A stretch of 41,750 nt of DNA from Chitiniphilus shinanonensis DSM 23277 (GTDB lineage: Bacteria > Pseudomonadota > Gammaproteobacteria > Burkholderiales > Chitinibacteraceae): assembly GCF_000374805.1 (NCBI RefSeq), contig NZ_KB895346.1:1-41750 (forward strand). The letters are read 5' to 3'. The notes beneath the pieces were generated by a model. That model did no database searches and was not told the origin of the DNA. It was given only the letters and a program-made list of their open reading frames with translations. A program made the position numbers and the translations under genes. This document shows, piece by piece, positions 33,255-40,133 of this stretch (positions are counted from its first letter, which is position 1; each line of letters begins with the position of its first letter).

Positions 33255-33291
33255 GGCGGCGCGCAAGCGAGCGGAGGCGCCGGTGGCACGC

Positions 33292-33771
33292 TCAGTCGAA
33301 AAAGCCGCGCTGCGCCAGTTCGCGGATGCGCCGCACGGTGTCGATGTCGCTCTGGCGGTAGGCTTCCTTCACGTAATCGACGTAGTAGCTGTCGTCGGTG
33401 TCGGTGCCGCTGGGCGTGTCGGGCAGGGGCGTTTCGTAGACCACGCGCAGGAACAGCGCGCCGGGGCCGGGCTGTTCGATGGTCATGGTCAGCGAGCCGC
33501 CGCCGTGGGTGTCGCCGGGCTGGGTGTCGTAGTGCACCTGCTGGCCGGGGGTGAAGGTGATGTGGTCGATCACGCTGAGGTTGCCCATGCGCATCTCGCG
33601 TTCGAGGTAGTTGTCCTCGCGGTGCAGCAGCGCCACGTGATCCACCTGCTCCATGAAATCCTGCGGCGCCTGGGCGCGATGCACCAGGCCGCGCCACAAC
33701 TGCTCGGCGCTGAGCACCACCGTCATCGGGTTGCTGTCGTCGTTGATTTGCAGCAGGTGTTCGAAGTGCAT
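33292..33771 (-). CDS. DUF1857 / SRPBCC-fold protein
   Basis: A 159-residue protein of the START/SRPBCC superfamily (DUF1857, AtaL-like). It begins MHFEHLLQINDD and NPMTVVLSAEQLWRGLVHRA, typical of the family's first strand and helix, with later HITFTPGQQVHYDT and FLRVVYETPLP. These cytosolic proteins have a hydrophobic pocket that binds small molecules; the ligand is unknown. The gene is downstream of rhlE on the same strand, separated by the rhlE terminator, so it is probably transcribed alone. Confidence 0.82.
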   Translation of the reverse strand: MHFEHLLQINDDSNPMTVVLSAEQLWRGLVHRAQAPQDFMEQVDHVALLHREDNYLEREMRMGNLSVIDHITFTPGQQVHYDTQPGDTHGGGSLTMTIEQPGPGALFLRVVYETPLPDTPSGTDTDDSYYVDYVKEAYRQSDIDTVRRIRELAQRGFFD

Positions 33772-33794
33772 GGGGTTTGTCCCGGGTGGAAGCG

Positions 33795-33820
33795 AAAAGG
33801 GCGGCAGCGCCGCCCTTTCG
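33795..33820 (-). terminator. Rho-independent terminator downstream of rhlE
   Basis: AAAGGGCGGC and GCCGCCCTTT pair around a three-base loop. Read on the minus strand it ends in a T-run about 65 bases after the rhlE stop. Confidence 0.75.
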
Positions 33821-33882
33821 GGGCGGATCGTCCTCCCCGTGGGGCAGGCCGATCCGTTCAGATTAAGCGACCGCGCGGGCGC

Positions 33883-35502
33883 TCAGTGATGGCGGCCGGT
33901 CGAGCGGCGCGGCGGCATGCCGAACAACGACGACACCGGCGTGTTCTCGTTGCTGGCCGGCTGGCGCTCGTCCCACATCGAGGTGTCCTTGCCGCGATGC
34001 TCGACGTTGCCGTTGCGCGTGCCGCGGTTGCCGCCCTGGCCTTGACCTTGGCTCTGTTGTTGCTGCTGGCCACGGCCCTTGCCCTGCTGGCCGCGCGGCT
34101 GCTGCTGGCCCTGACCTTGCCCCTGGCCCTGCTTGCGGCCTTGCTGCTGGTTGCCGCGCTGACCCTGGTTCTGTTGCCCCTGGCCGCCACCCTGGCCTTG
34201 ACCCTGGCGCTGCTTGCGCGACTGCTGCTGGCGTTGCCCATCCTGCGCGCGCGCTTCGCCCTGGCCCTGTGCCTGTTGCTGGCCCTGGCCGCGACCGCCG
34301 CCCTGGCGCGGGTTGCGCTGTTGCTGGCGCTGGCCGCTGCGCAGCTGGATCGGCTCGGGCTTGGCATGCGGATCGGGCTCGAAGCCTTCGATCACCTGCT
34401 TGGGCAGATCGCGCTTGATCAGCTTCTCGATGTCGGTCAGCAGCTTGAGTTCGTCCACGCACACCAGCGAGATCGCCTCGCCCTCGGCGCCGGCGCGGCC
34501 GGTGCGGCCGATGCGGTGCACATAATCCTCGGGAACGTTGGGCAGCTCGTAGTTCACCACGTGCGGCAGTTCGTCGATGTCGATGCCGCGCGCCGCGATA
34601 TCGGTGGCGACCAGCACCTGCAGGGTGCCGGCCTTGAATTCGGACAGTGCCCGGGTGCGGGCGCCCTGGCTCTTGTTGCCATGGATCGCCAGCGCCGGGA
34701 CGTCTTCCTTGCACAATTGCTCGGCCAGGCGGTTGGCGCCGTGCTTGGTGCGGGTGAACACCAGCACCTGGAACCAGTTGTGCTGCTTGATCAGGTGGGT
34801 GAGCAGCTGGCGCTTCTTGTCGCGATCCACCGGGTGGACCTTCTGCGCGATGCTGTCGGCGGTGGCGTTGCGGCGTGCCACTTCGATCAGCGCCGGCTTG
34901 TCCAGCAGCTTGTCGGCCAGCGCCTTGATGTCGTCGGAGAAGGTGGCCGAGAACAGCAGGTTCTGGCGCTTTTCCGGCAGCAGCGCCAGCACTTTCTTGA
35001 TGTCGTGGATGAAGCCCATGTCGAGCATGCGGTCGGCTTCGTCCAGGACCAGGATCTCGACGCCGGACAGGTCGACGGTGCCTTGCGAGGCGTGATCGAG
35101 CAGGCGGCCGGGCGTGGCGACCAGGATGTCGGGCTTTTTCTTCAGCTTGTCGATCTGCGGGTTGATCGCCACGCCGCCGAAGATCACCAGCGACTTCAGC
35201 TTCACGTGCTTGCCGTAGTTGCGCACCGATTCCTCCACCTGGGCCGCGAGTTCGCGGGTGGGGGTGAGGATCAGCGCGCGGATGCGCGGCGCGCCTTCAC
35301 GCGGGGTTTCGGTCAGCCGTTGCAGGATCGGCAGGGTGAAGCCGGCGGTCTTGCCGGTGCCGGTCTGGGCGCCGGCCATCAGGTCGCCGCCGGAAAGGAT
35401 GGCGGGAATGGCCTGGGTCTGGATCGGAGTGGGTTCGGTATAACCGAGTTCGGTGACGGCGCGTACGAGCGCCTCGTTCAAACCGAGGGAAGCAAAGGAC
35501 AT
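33883..35502 (-). CDS. rhlE: DEAD-box RNA helicase RhlE with glutamine/glycine-rich tail
   Basis: A 539-residue ATP-dependent RNA helicase. The Q motif [14 protein letters not shown] (20-33), Walker A AQTGTGKT (45-52), [12 protein letters not shown] box [10 protein letters not shown] (151-160), SAT (185-187) and the late [10 protein letters not shown] motif are all intact. Residues about 386-500 form an extraordinary low-complexity tail made almost only of Gln, Gly and Arg (for example [17 protein letters not shown]), followed by a short unique end. Such tails bind RNA and can drive condensation. Start ATG 35502 matches the RhlE N-terminus (MSFASLGL). The roles known for RhlE are in RNA decay and ribosome assembly. 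Confidence 0.94.
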   Translation of the reverse strand: MSFASLGLNEALVRAVTELGYTEPTPIQTQAIPAILSGGDLMAGAQTGTGKTAGFTLPILQRLTETPREGAPRIRALILTPTRELAAQVEESVRNYGKHVKLKSLVIFGGVAINPQIDKLKKKPDILVATPGRLLDHASQGTVDLSGVEILVLDEADRMLDMGFIHDIKKVLALLPEKRQNLLFSATFSDDIKALADKLLDKPALIEVARRNATADSIAQKVHPVDRDKKRQLLTHLIKQHNWFQVLVFTRTKHGANRLAEQLCKEDVPALAIHGNKSQGARTRALSEFKAGTLQVLVATDIAARGIDIDELPHVVNYELPNVPEDYVHRIGRTGRAGAEGEAISLVCVDELKLLTDIEKLIKRDLPKQVIEGFEPDPHAKPEPIQLRSGQRQQQRNPRQGGGRGQGQQQAQGQGEARAQDGQRQQQSRKQRQGQGQGGGQGQQNQGQRGNQQQGRKQGQGQGQGQQQPRGQQGKGRGQQQQQSQGQGQGGNRGTRNGNVEHRGKDTSMWDERQPASNENTPVSSLFGMPPRRSTGRHH

Positions 35503-35936
35503 AAAGATTCCGTGTAGACCGCCGCGATCCCCCACGGGGGCACCAGTCGAGCAGCGGTTCGACAAAACAAAGGACGGACTGGAAACGAGTACTGGAGCGG
35601 CGATCTGAGCGCCTGTCCACGCGTTTTTCGTGGCAGCGCCCGGCCCGAAACAGGTCAGGCGCAGGGCGTGCGACGCAGGTAAAACCCATTATTTCCAAGG
35701 AGCATCACGCAGTGCATGGGCTTTTTCCGATCCGGCCCTGTGGGTGCGGGGCATGATCGGGGTGCTGCTGCGTGACAAGCCGCTCGGGGTGTTCACACCA
35801 CCGCGCGCTTCGCGCCTTGCGCACCGGTGTCACCTGGAACACTGCCGCGGACAAGGCTGGGGCAGGTTCCTGGCCGGGCAGGGCCGGGATATGGCATCGG
35901 ATCGCGCAAAGTTCTCGCATTATACGTAATCGTTTT
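35503..35936 (-). promoter_or_regulatory. Probable promoter and long 5' leader of rhlE
   Basis: A 434-base gap without a credible gene. Near its far end, bases 35919-35924 read TATAAT on the minus strand, a perfect -10 hexamer; no good -35 is seen. If used, transcription would begin near 35912 and give a leader of about 410 nucleotides. Long leaders are known for DEAD-box helicases that control their own mRNA. Confidence 0.4.
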
Positions 35937-36677
35937 TCACGCGCCAGTGGGCGTCCGCCGGTATTTTGCAAATGCGGAAGGCTCCCATTCTCGCAGCGCC
36001 ACCAGCAGCCCGTGGCCGCGCCGCTGGCCCAGCGCCTGCGGCAGGCTGGCCTGGTGCTGGGCGGCGAATTCGCGGCGCAGTTCGGCCAGTTGCCCCACCA
36101 GCCGTTCGCGCGCCGCCGGGGTCAGCATGCCGTGGCTGAAGAAGAAGCACGCCTCGTCGGCGAAGCCGTCCGCCAGGAAATCGTCTTCCGCGTGCTCGCG
36201 GAAATAGCGCCGGATCGGCCCGTCGGGCAGCCAGTCGAAATCGCGCGCCACCGCCAGGCGGATGCGGTTGCCCGGCAGCAGCGCGATCAGGCCCAGCCGG
36301 TCCAGCCGCGTCAGCCGCAGCACCAGCTGCGGTTCATCCAGCCGGTAGTGCGCCAGGATGTCGGTCGCCTGCCAGTGGTTGAGTACGCACACGGCCACCA
36401 GCAACAGCAATTCGTCCGCCACCAGCTCCGCCTCCTGCGCCGCGCTCAGGCGCGATACCTCGTGCCCGGCCTGCGCGGCCAACGCCAGTTCGGCCACGGT
36501 GAGATCGGCCAGACGGCAGATTTCCGCCAGCCGTTCCACGGTCAGACGGCCATTGGCGAACAGGCGCTTCACGCTGGCCTCCGACAGCCCCAGTTGCGGC
36601 GCCAGGGCCCGGTAGGTCAGCCCGCGTTGGCGCAGGTGGCGCTTGAGCGCGACCAGCAGTTCGTCCACTTCCCGCAT
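35937..36677 (-). CDS. XRE-family transcriptional regulator with long C-terminal domain
   Basis: A 246-residue regulator. Residues 8-62 are a Cro/CI helix-turn-helix: LKRHLRQRGLTYRALAPQLG, then LSEASVKRLFANGRLTVERLAEIC. The remaining 180 residues have no family I can name; parts look like a second winged-helix region (ILAHYRLDEPQLVLRLTRLDRLGLIALLPGNRIRL, spanning about 125-160). ATG 36677 has AAGGAAT upstream. A perfect inverted repeat at 36695-36711 lies 18 bases upstream, most likely its own operator. It is divergent from the ceramidase-like gene. Confidence 0.85.
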   Translation of the reverse strand: MREVDELLVALKRHLRQRGLTYRALAPQLGLSEASVKRLFANGRLTVERLAEICRLADLTVAELALAAQAGHEVSRLSAAQEAELVADELLLLVAVCVLNHWQATDILAHYRLDEPQLVLRLTRLDRLGLIALLPGNRIRLAVARDFDWLPDGPIRRYFREHAEDDFLADGFADEACFFFSHGMLTPAARERLVGQLAELRREFAAQHQASLPQALGQRRGHGLLVALREWEPSAFAKYRRTPTGA

Positions 36678-36694
36678 GCGTCATTCCTTGTTAA

Positions 36695-36711
36695 GTATCG
36701 AAAAACGATAC
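36695..36711. promoter_or_regulatory. Probable operator of the XRE regulator
   Basis: GTATCG-AAAAA-CGATAC is a perfect six-base inverted repeat with an A5 spacer, in the 130-base divergent gap between the regulator (start 36677) and the ceramidase-like gene (start 36808). Size and position are typical of an XRE dimer site. Confidence 0.6.
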
Positions 36712-36807
36712 CAGAGTATGCGATGAACGGCACTTTTCGCGTGGCGATGGCGGAAACAGGGCCTGAAACGCAACCTTGCGGCGTTTTCATCGCAAAGGAA
36801 GCACTTC

Positions 36808-37602
36808 ATGCAAACCCTGGTCATCGGTCGTACCCCGGCGCGGCGTCGCTGGTCGTGGATCACCTTGCTGGCGTGGGCCAGCGTATTGGCGCTGGGGCTG
36901 TACGGCCCCATCCGCCAATGGCCCGACTATCACCATTTCGTCGGCGACGTGGCGCTGTGGGGCACGCCGGCCGCGCTGAACGTCTGGTCCAACCTGCCGT
37001 TCCTGCTGGTGGGCTGGTGGGGCCTGCGCCAGGTGCGACGCCTGCCGCGTCATGCCGACGACAGCGCCTGGGTCGGCTGGCGCCTGTTTTTCGCCGGCGT
37101 GGCGCTGACGGCGCTGGGATCGGCCTACTACCACTGGGCGCCGGACGACGCGCGGCTGGTGTGGGATCGCCTGCCGATCGCGCTGGCGGCCGGTGGTCTG
37201 TTGGCCGCGGGCTGGGCCGAGGCGGGCGCACGCCGTTGGGGGCGGGAGGCCGCGGCCCTGGCGGCGTTGCTCGCCGTGGTCAGCGTGGCGTGGTGGCACT
37301 TCACTGGCCTGGGAAGCGAGCAGGGCGGCGATCTGCGTCCGTACCTGTGGTTGCAACTGGCGCCGCTGCTGCTGGTGCCGTGCTGGCAGCACCGCGCCGA
37401 CGCACCGTGGTCGGAACGGCTGGCGATGTTGCAGGCGGGCCTGTGCTACGGCCTGGCCAAGGTGGCCGAGCTGGGCGACGCCGTGGTGTACGACCTGAGC
37501 GGCGGCTGGCTCAGCGGCCACCACCTCAAGCACCTGCTGGCCGCCGCGGCCTGCGCCCTGCTGGCATGGATGCTGCGCCAGCGTGCGGCACGGCAGGGCT
37601 GA
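36808..37602 (+). CDS. Alkaline ceramidase-like (CREST superfamily) membrane protein
   Basis: A 264-residue inner-membrane protein with about seven hydrophobic segments. It shows the residue pattern of the CREST hydrolase superfamily: WSNLPFLLVGWWGL, LGSAYYHWAPDDARLVWDRLP with Ser, His and Asp, and a C-terminal HHLKHLLAAAACALL with two His four residues apart. These would bind a metal in alkaline ceramidases. The bacterial members' substrates are mostly unknown, perhaps lipid amides. ATG 36808 is preceded by AAAGGAAGC. It is divergent from the XRE regulator, which may control it. Confidence 0.72.
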   Translation: MQTLVIGRTPARRRWSWITLLAWASVLALGLYGPIRQWPDYHHFVGDVALWGTPAALNVWSNLPFLLVGWWGLRQVRRLPRHADDSAWVGWRLFFAGVALTALGSAYYHWAPDDARLVWDRLPIALAAGGLLAAGWAEAGARRWGREAAALAALLAVVSVAWWHFTGLGSEQGGDLRPYLWLQLAPLLLVPCWQHRADAPWSERLAMLQAGLCYGLAKVAELGDAVVYDLSGGWLSGHHLKHLLAAAACALLAWMLRQRAARQG

Positions 37603-37942
37603 TCTCGGACGACGCCCGGTACCCCGCTGGATTCGAGCGGTTGATCCGCAGCAGCCGGATCAGCCGCCCCACATGCAAGTCCAGCAAGCGAAGTCCAGTT
37701 CAAGTCAATCCGATGTGCAGCGGTGTCGCACGCAACAGGCGAGGCAGCACGCCATCGGTGATCCACCCCCGCTTGCCACAGCATCGAGCGCAGCGAGGCT
37801 CCCTCGCGGCGGCGAGGGCGGGGGGAGTGGGATCAATCAAGGATTGCCGCTACGAGGCGCTCCACGAACCCTGAGCGCCCGGCTTTGCCGGGGGCAAGCT
37901 GATGCATACCCCGCAGCAAAAAAGGCCATTACCCCCAGGCAA
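37603..37942. repeat. Intergenic region with GC-rich repeat (37785-37833)
   Basis: A 340-base gap without a gene. Bases 37785-37833 (CGAGCGCAGCGAGGCTCCC, then GCGGCGGCGAGGGCGGGG) are the reverse complement of 10573-10621 over at least 46 bases. Nearby CCCGGCTTTGCCGGGGGC also echoes motifs in the 10334-10857 gap. The two gaps share a dispersed repeat family. Confidence 0.7.
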
Positions 37943-39448
37943 TCAAGCGTGCGCCCACCCGTGATAAGTGGAAAGCCGTGCCCACATGTCCTCCACATCG
38001 TGCTGGCGCGCGCGCTTGCCCAGGTAGCGCTGGCAACGCGCCATGCCCTCGTCGACCAGTTGCTGGTCCAGCTTCATCGCCTGCTCCATGCAGCCCAGAC
38101 CGCGCTCGTCGCCGGCATCCAGCAGCATCGCCGCCAGCAGGTAGCGCGCCTGCGCGTGGTCGGGCTGCTGCGCCAGCACGCGCTCGATCAACGGTCGCGC
38201 CTCGGCGGCGCCCAGGCGGGAATGGGTCAGCTGCGCCAGCCGCCACAGCTGGTTCAGGTCCAGCGCGTCCGGGCTGTACATGCGCAATGTTTCCAGCTCG
38301 GCTTCTTCCTGGCGCGCGGTGCGATAGCGGGTTTTCCACGCCTGGTTGTTCAACGCCAGCCATTCGCGATCGAACTCGCCCACCAGCTTGCCGAGCGTGA
38401 CACCCAGCCACTTCTCGCCCGCGCTCTGGCGTGGCCAGCCCACCGGCGACGCGCCCAGCCCGAGGCGGTCCAGTTGCTGCTTCAGGCTGGGGTGCGGATC
38501 GTCGTAGCTCGGGCGCTCGGCCAGCGCCTCCTTCAGCCAGCGGCTGGAGCGCCACAGCCGCTCGCCCTGGCGGAAGCCCTCGGCCATGCCGGCATACGGC
38601 GCGAGGCCCGGCTCGGCCCGGCTGTCGGCCTGACGCCAGTAGGCGGTCCAATAGTGGTGTTCGAAGAAGCGGCCGAACAGCGCCATCTTGAGCGCCGCGT
38701 GCGCCGCGGCCTGGCTGCCGATCACCTCCGCCGACCATTGGGTGGCCGCCATTTCCTGCTCGCGCGCCAGCGCCAGGGTGTAGGTCTGGAAGCGCGGGAT
38801 GTACCACAGGTAGAAGCGCGCCACGAATTCGCTCAGCGCTCCGTGCTCGTCCTGCAGGCGGGCATAGCGTGCCGCCCAGCGCCGGCGCAGCGCGCACAGC
38901 CAGTCTGCCAGACGGCCCTGGTCGCTGCGCAGCCGGTTGTATTCCTGCGCCAGCAGTGCCGCCAGCTCGGACGACGACAGCGCCAGCAGCAGCGGCAGCC
39001 CCAGCACCAGGTGGCGGCGCGGCCGGCGCAGCGCCAGCGTGCCTTGCTGCTCCACCAGCATCACCGCGAAACGCTGGTCGATCACCACCGAATCGGGCAG
39101 CGCCGCACCGGACTTGCGCGCCAGCTTGTCCAGCAGGCGGAACAGATCCGGCGCCTCCGCGCGTTGCAGCGGCCGCCCCGGGGGCGCATCGTCGCCGCGG
39201 GTCAGGCAGCTGGCCACCAGGTAGACGCTGGTCACGGCGAAGGCGATGCCGCTGACCGTCAGCAGCACGCGGTCGGTATGCACACCGATGAAGAAGATCA
39301 GCAGCCCCAGCAGCACCAGCCCCAGCACCGCCAGGTAGCCGAGTACCGCCATCGCCGTCACGCGCATACGATAGAGCGTGGGGCGGGCGTGGGCATCGTT
39401 TTCCAGCGCAGCGACGCGCTGCGGGTCGAGGATGGGCTGTTCGTTCAT
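37943..39448 (-). CDS. M48 peptidase-like membrane protein lacking the HExxH motif
   Basis: A 501-residue protein. Two membrane helices near residues 30-80 precede a domain laid out like M48 membrane metallopeptidases (LFRLLDKLARKSGAALPDSV, HLVLGLPLLLALSSSELAALLAQEY). Where HExxH should stand it reads QEYNR (168-172), so zinc ligation is lost. The second, normally metal-binding helix is present as EQEMAATQWSAEVIG (230-244). The C-terminal 200 residues include tetratricopeptide-like helices (AEARPLIERVLAQQPDHAQARYLLA, about 400-430). The start is ATG 39448; the upstream extension is not homologous in style. It is probably a non-catalytic relative. Confidence 0.7.
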   Translation of the reverse strand: MNEQPILDPQRVAALENDAHARPTLYRMRVTAMAVLGYLAVLGLVLLGLLIFFIGVHTDRVLLTVSGIAFAVTSVYLVASCLTRGDDAPPGRPLQRAEAPDLFRLLDKLARKSGAALPDSVVIDQRFAVMLVEQQGTLALRRPRRHLVLGLPLLLALSSSELAALLAQEYNRLRSDQGRLADWLCALRRRWAARYARLQDEHGALSEFVARFYLWYIPRFQTYTLALAREQEMAATQWSAEVIGSQAAAHAALKMALFGRFFEHHYWTAYWRQADSRAEPGLAPYAGMAEGFRQGERLWRSSRWLKEALAERPSYDDPHPSLKQQLDRLGLGASPVGWPRQSAGEKWLGVTLGKLVGEFDREWLALNNQAWKTRYRTARQEEAELETLRMYSPDALDLNQLWRLAQLTHSRLGAAEARPLIERVLAQQPDHAQARYLLAAMLLDAGDERGLGCMEQAMKLDQQLVDEGMARCQRYLGKRARQHDVEDMWARLSTYHGWAHA

Positions 39449-39605
39449 CTCGCAACTCGGTTCCGCAATCGACAGGCGCACGTTGTAAGGCAATGCCAAT
39501 CGGCTCGACAACATGCGGCGACCGGCTGTCGGTTATGACGCCTGCACGGCAGTCCGAGCCCCTTCTTCGCGCCCATACCGAAGCCAGGACCAAGGGAGAA
39601 AAGCC

Positions 39606-40022
39606 ATGCGACATGCCATGCTCTGCTGCGGCCTCGCCGGCCTGTTGCTGGCGGGCCAGGCCGGGGCCGAAGTCTACAAATGCCTGAAGGACGGCCAGGT
39701 GATCTACGCCGACCGCCCTTGCGACGGCAAGCGGCTGGACTACACCGGTGGTGCCGTCTCCAGCGCCGACGCCTTCCCCGTCCCCGATCCCACCCAGGCG
39801 CCGCCGCCTACCCCCGAGCCCATCGCCAGCAACGAACCCGCCGACCCCGGCGAGCCGGCCCGCATCGACCCCGACCAGCGCGCCACCGACCTGTGCAGCG
39901 TGGACAACCCCAACCGCGACACGGTGTTCTGCTCCCCCGACAACCTGCGTCGCCTCTACGACTGGCGCGCCCGCCCCCGGCCACCACAGCCGGCAGGCGG
40001 GGGGATCCGGTTGCGGAAGTGA
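39606..40022 (+). CDS. DUF4124 domain-containing periplasmic protein, 138 aa
   Basis: A 138-residue exported protein. It has a signal peptide (LCCGLAGLLLAGQAGA) followed by the DUF4124 motif EVYKCLKDGQVIYADRPCDG, with its two conserved cysteines. The rest is proline-rich linker (PDPTQAPPPTPEP) and a C-terminal block with a further Cys pair (LCSVDNPNRDTVFCS). DUF4124 proteins are small periplasmic proteins of unknown function, common in proteobacteria. ATG 39606 follows AAGGGAGAAAAG. It ends 111 bases before the CRISPR array. Confidence 0.88.
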   Translation: MRHAMLCCGLAGLLLAGQAGAEVYKCLKDGQVIYADRPCDGKRLDYTGGAVSSADAFPVPDPTQAPPPTPEPIASNEPADPGEPARIDPDQRATDLCSVDNPNRDTVFCSPDNLRRLYDWRARPRPPQPAGGGIRLRK

Positions 40023-40133
40023 GTGGGTGTGGAGGCTGGACGAAGACTACGACAGAGGCGCGGCTGCGCCCGTAAGGTTGGTGGTTTTCAGCAGATGGTT
40101 TTTTGACTGGGGAATCAATGTGTTGTAAATGGT
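40023..40133 (+). promoter_or_regulatory. Probable CRISPR leader
   Basis: The 111 bases before repeat 1 become AT-rich toward the array. They contain TTGACT (40103-40108) and TAAAT (about 40126-40130) at near-promoter spacing. Repeat orientation places the leader on this side. The leader is short because the DUF4124 gene ends at 40022. Confidence 0.6.
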
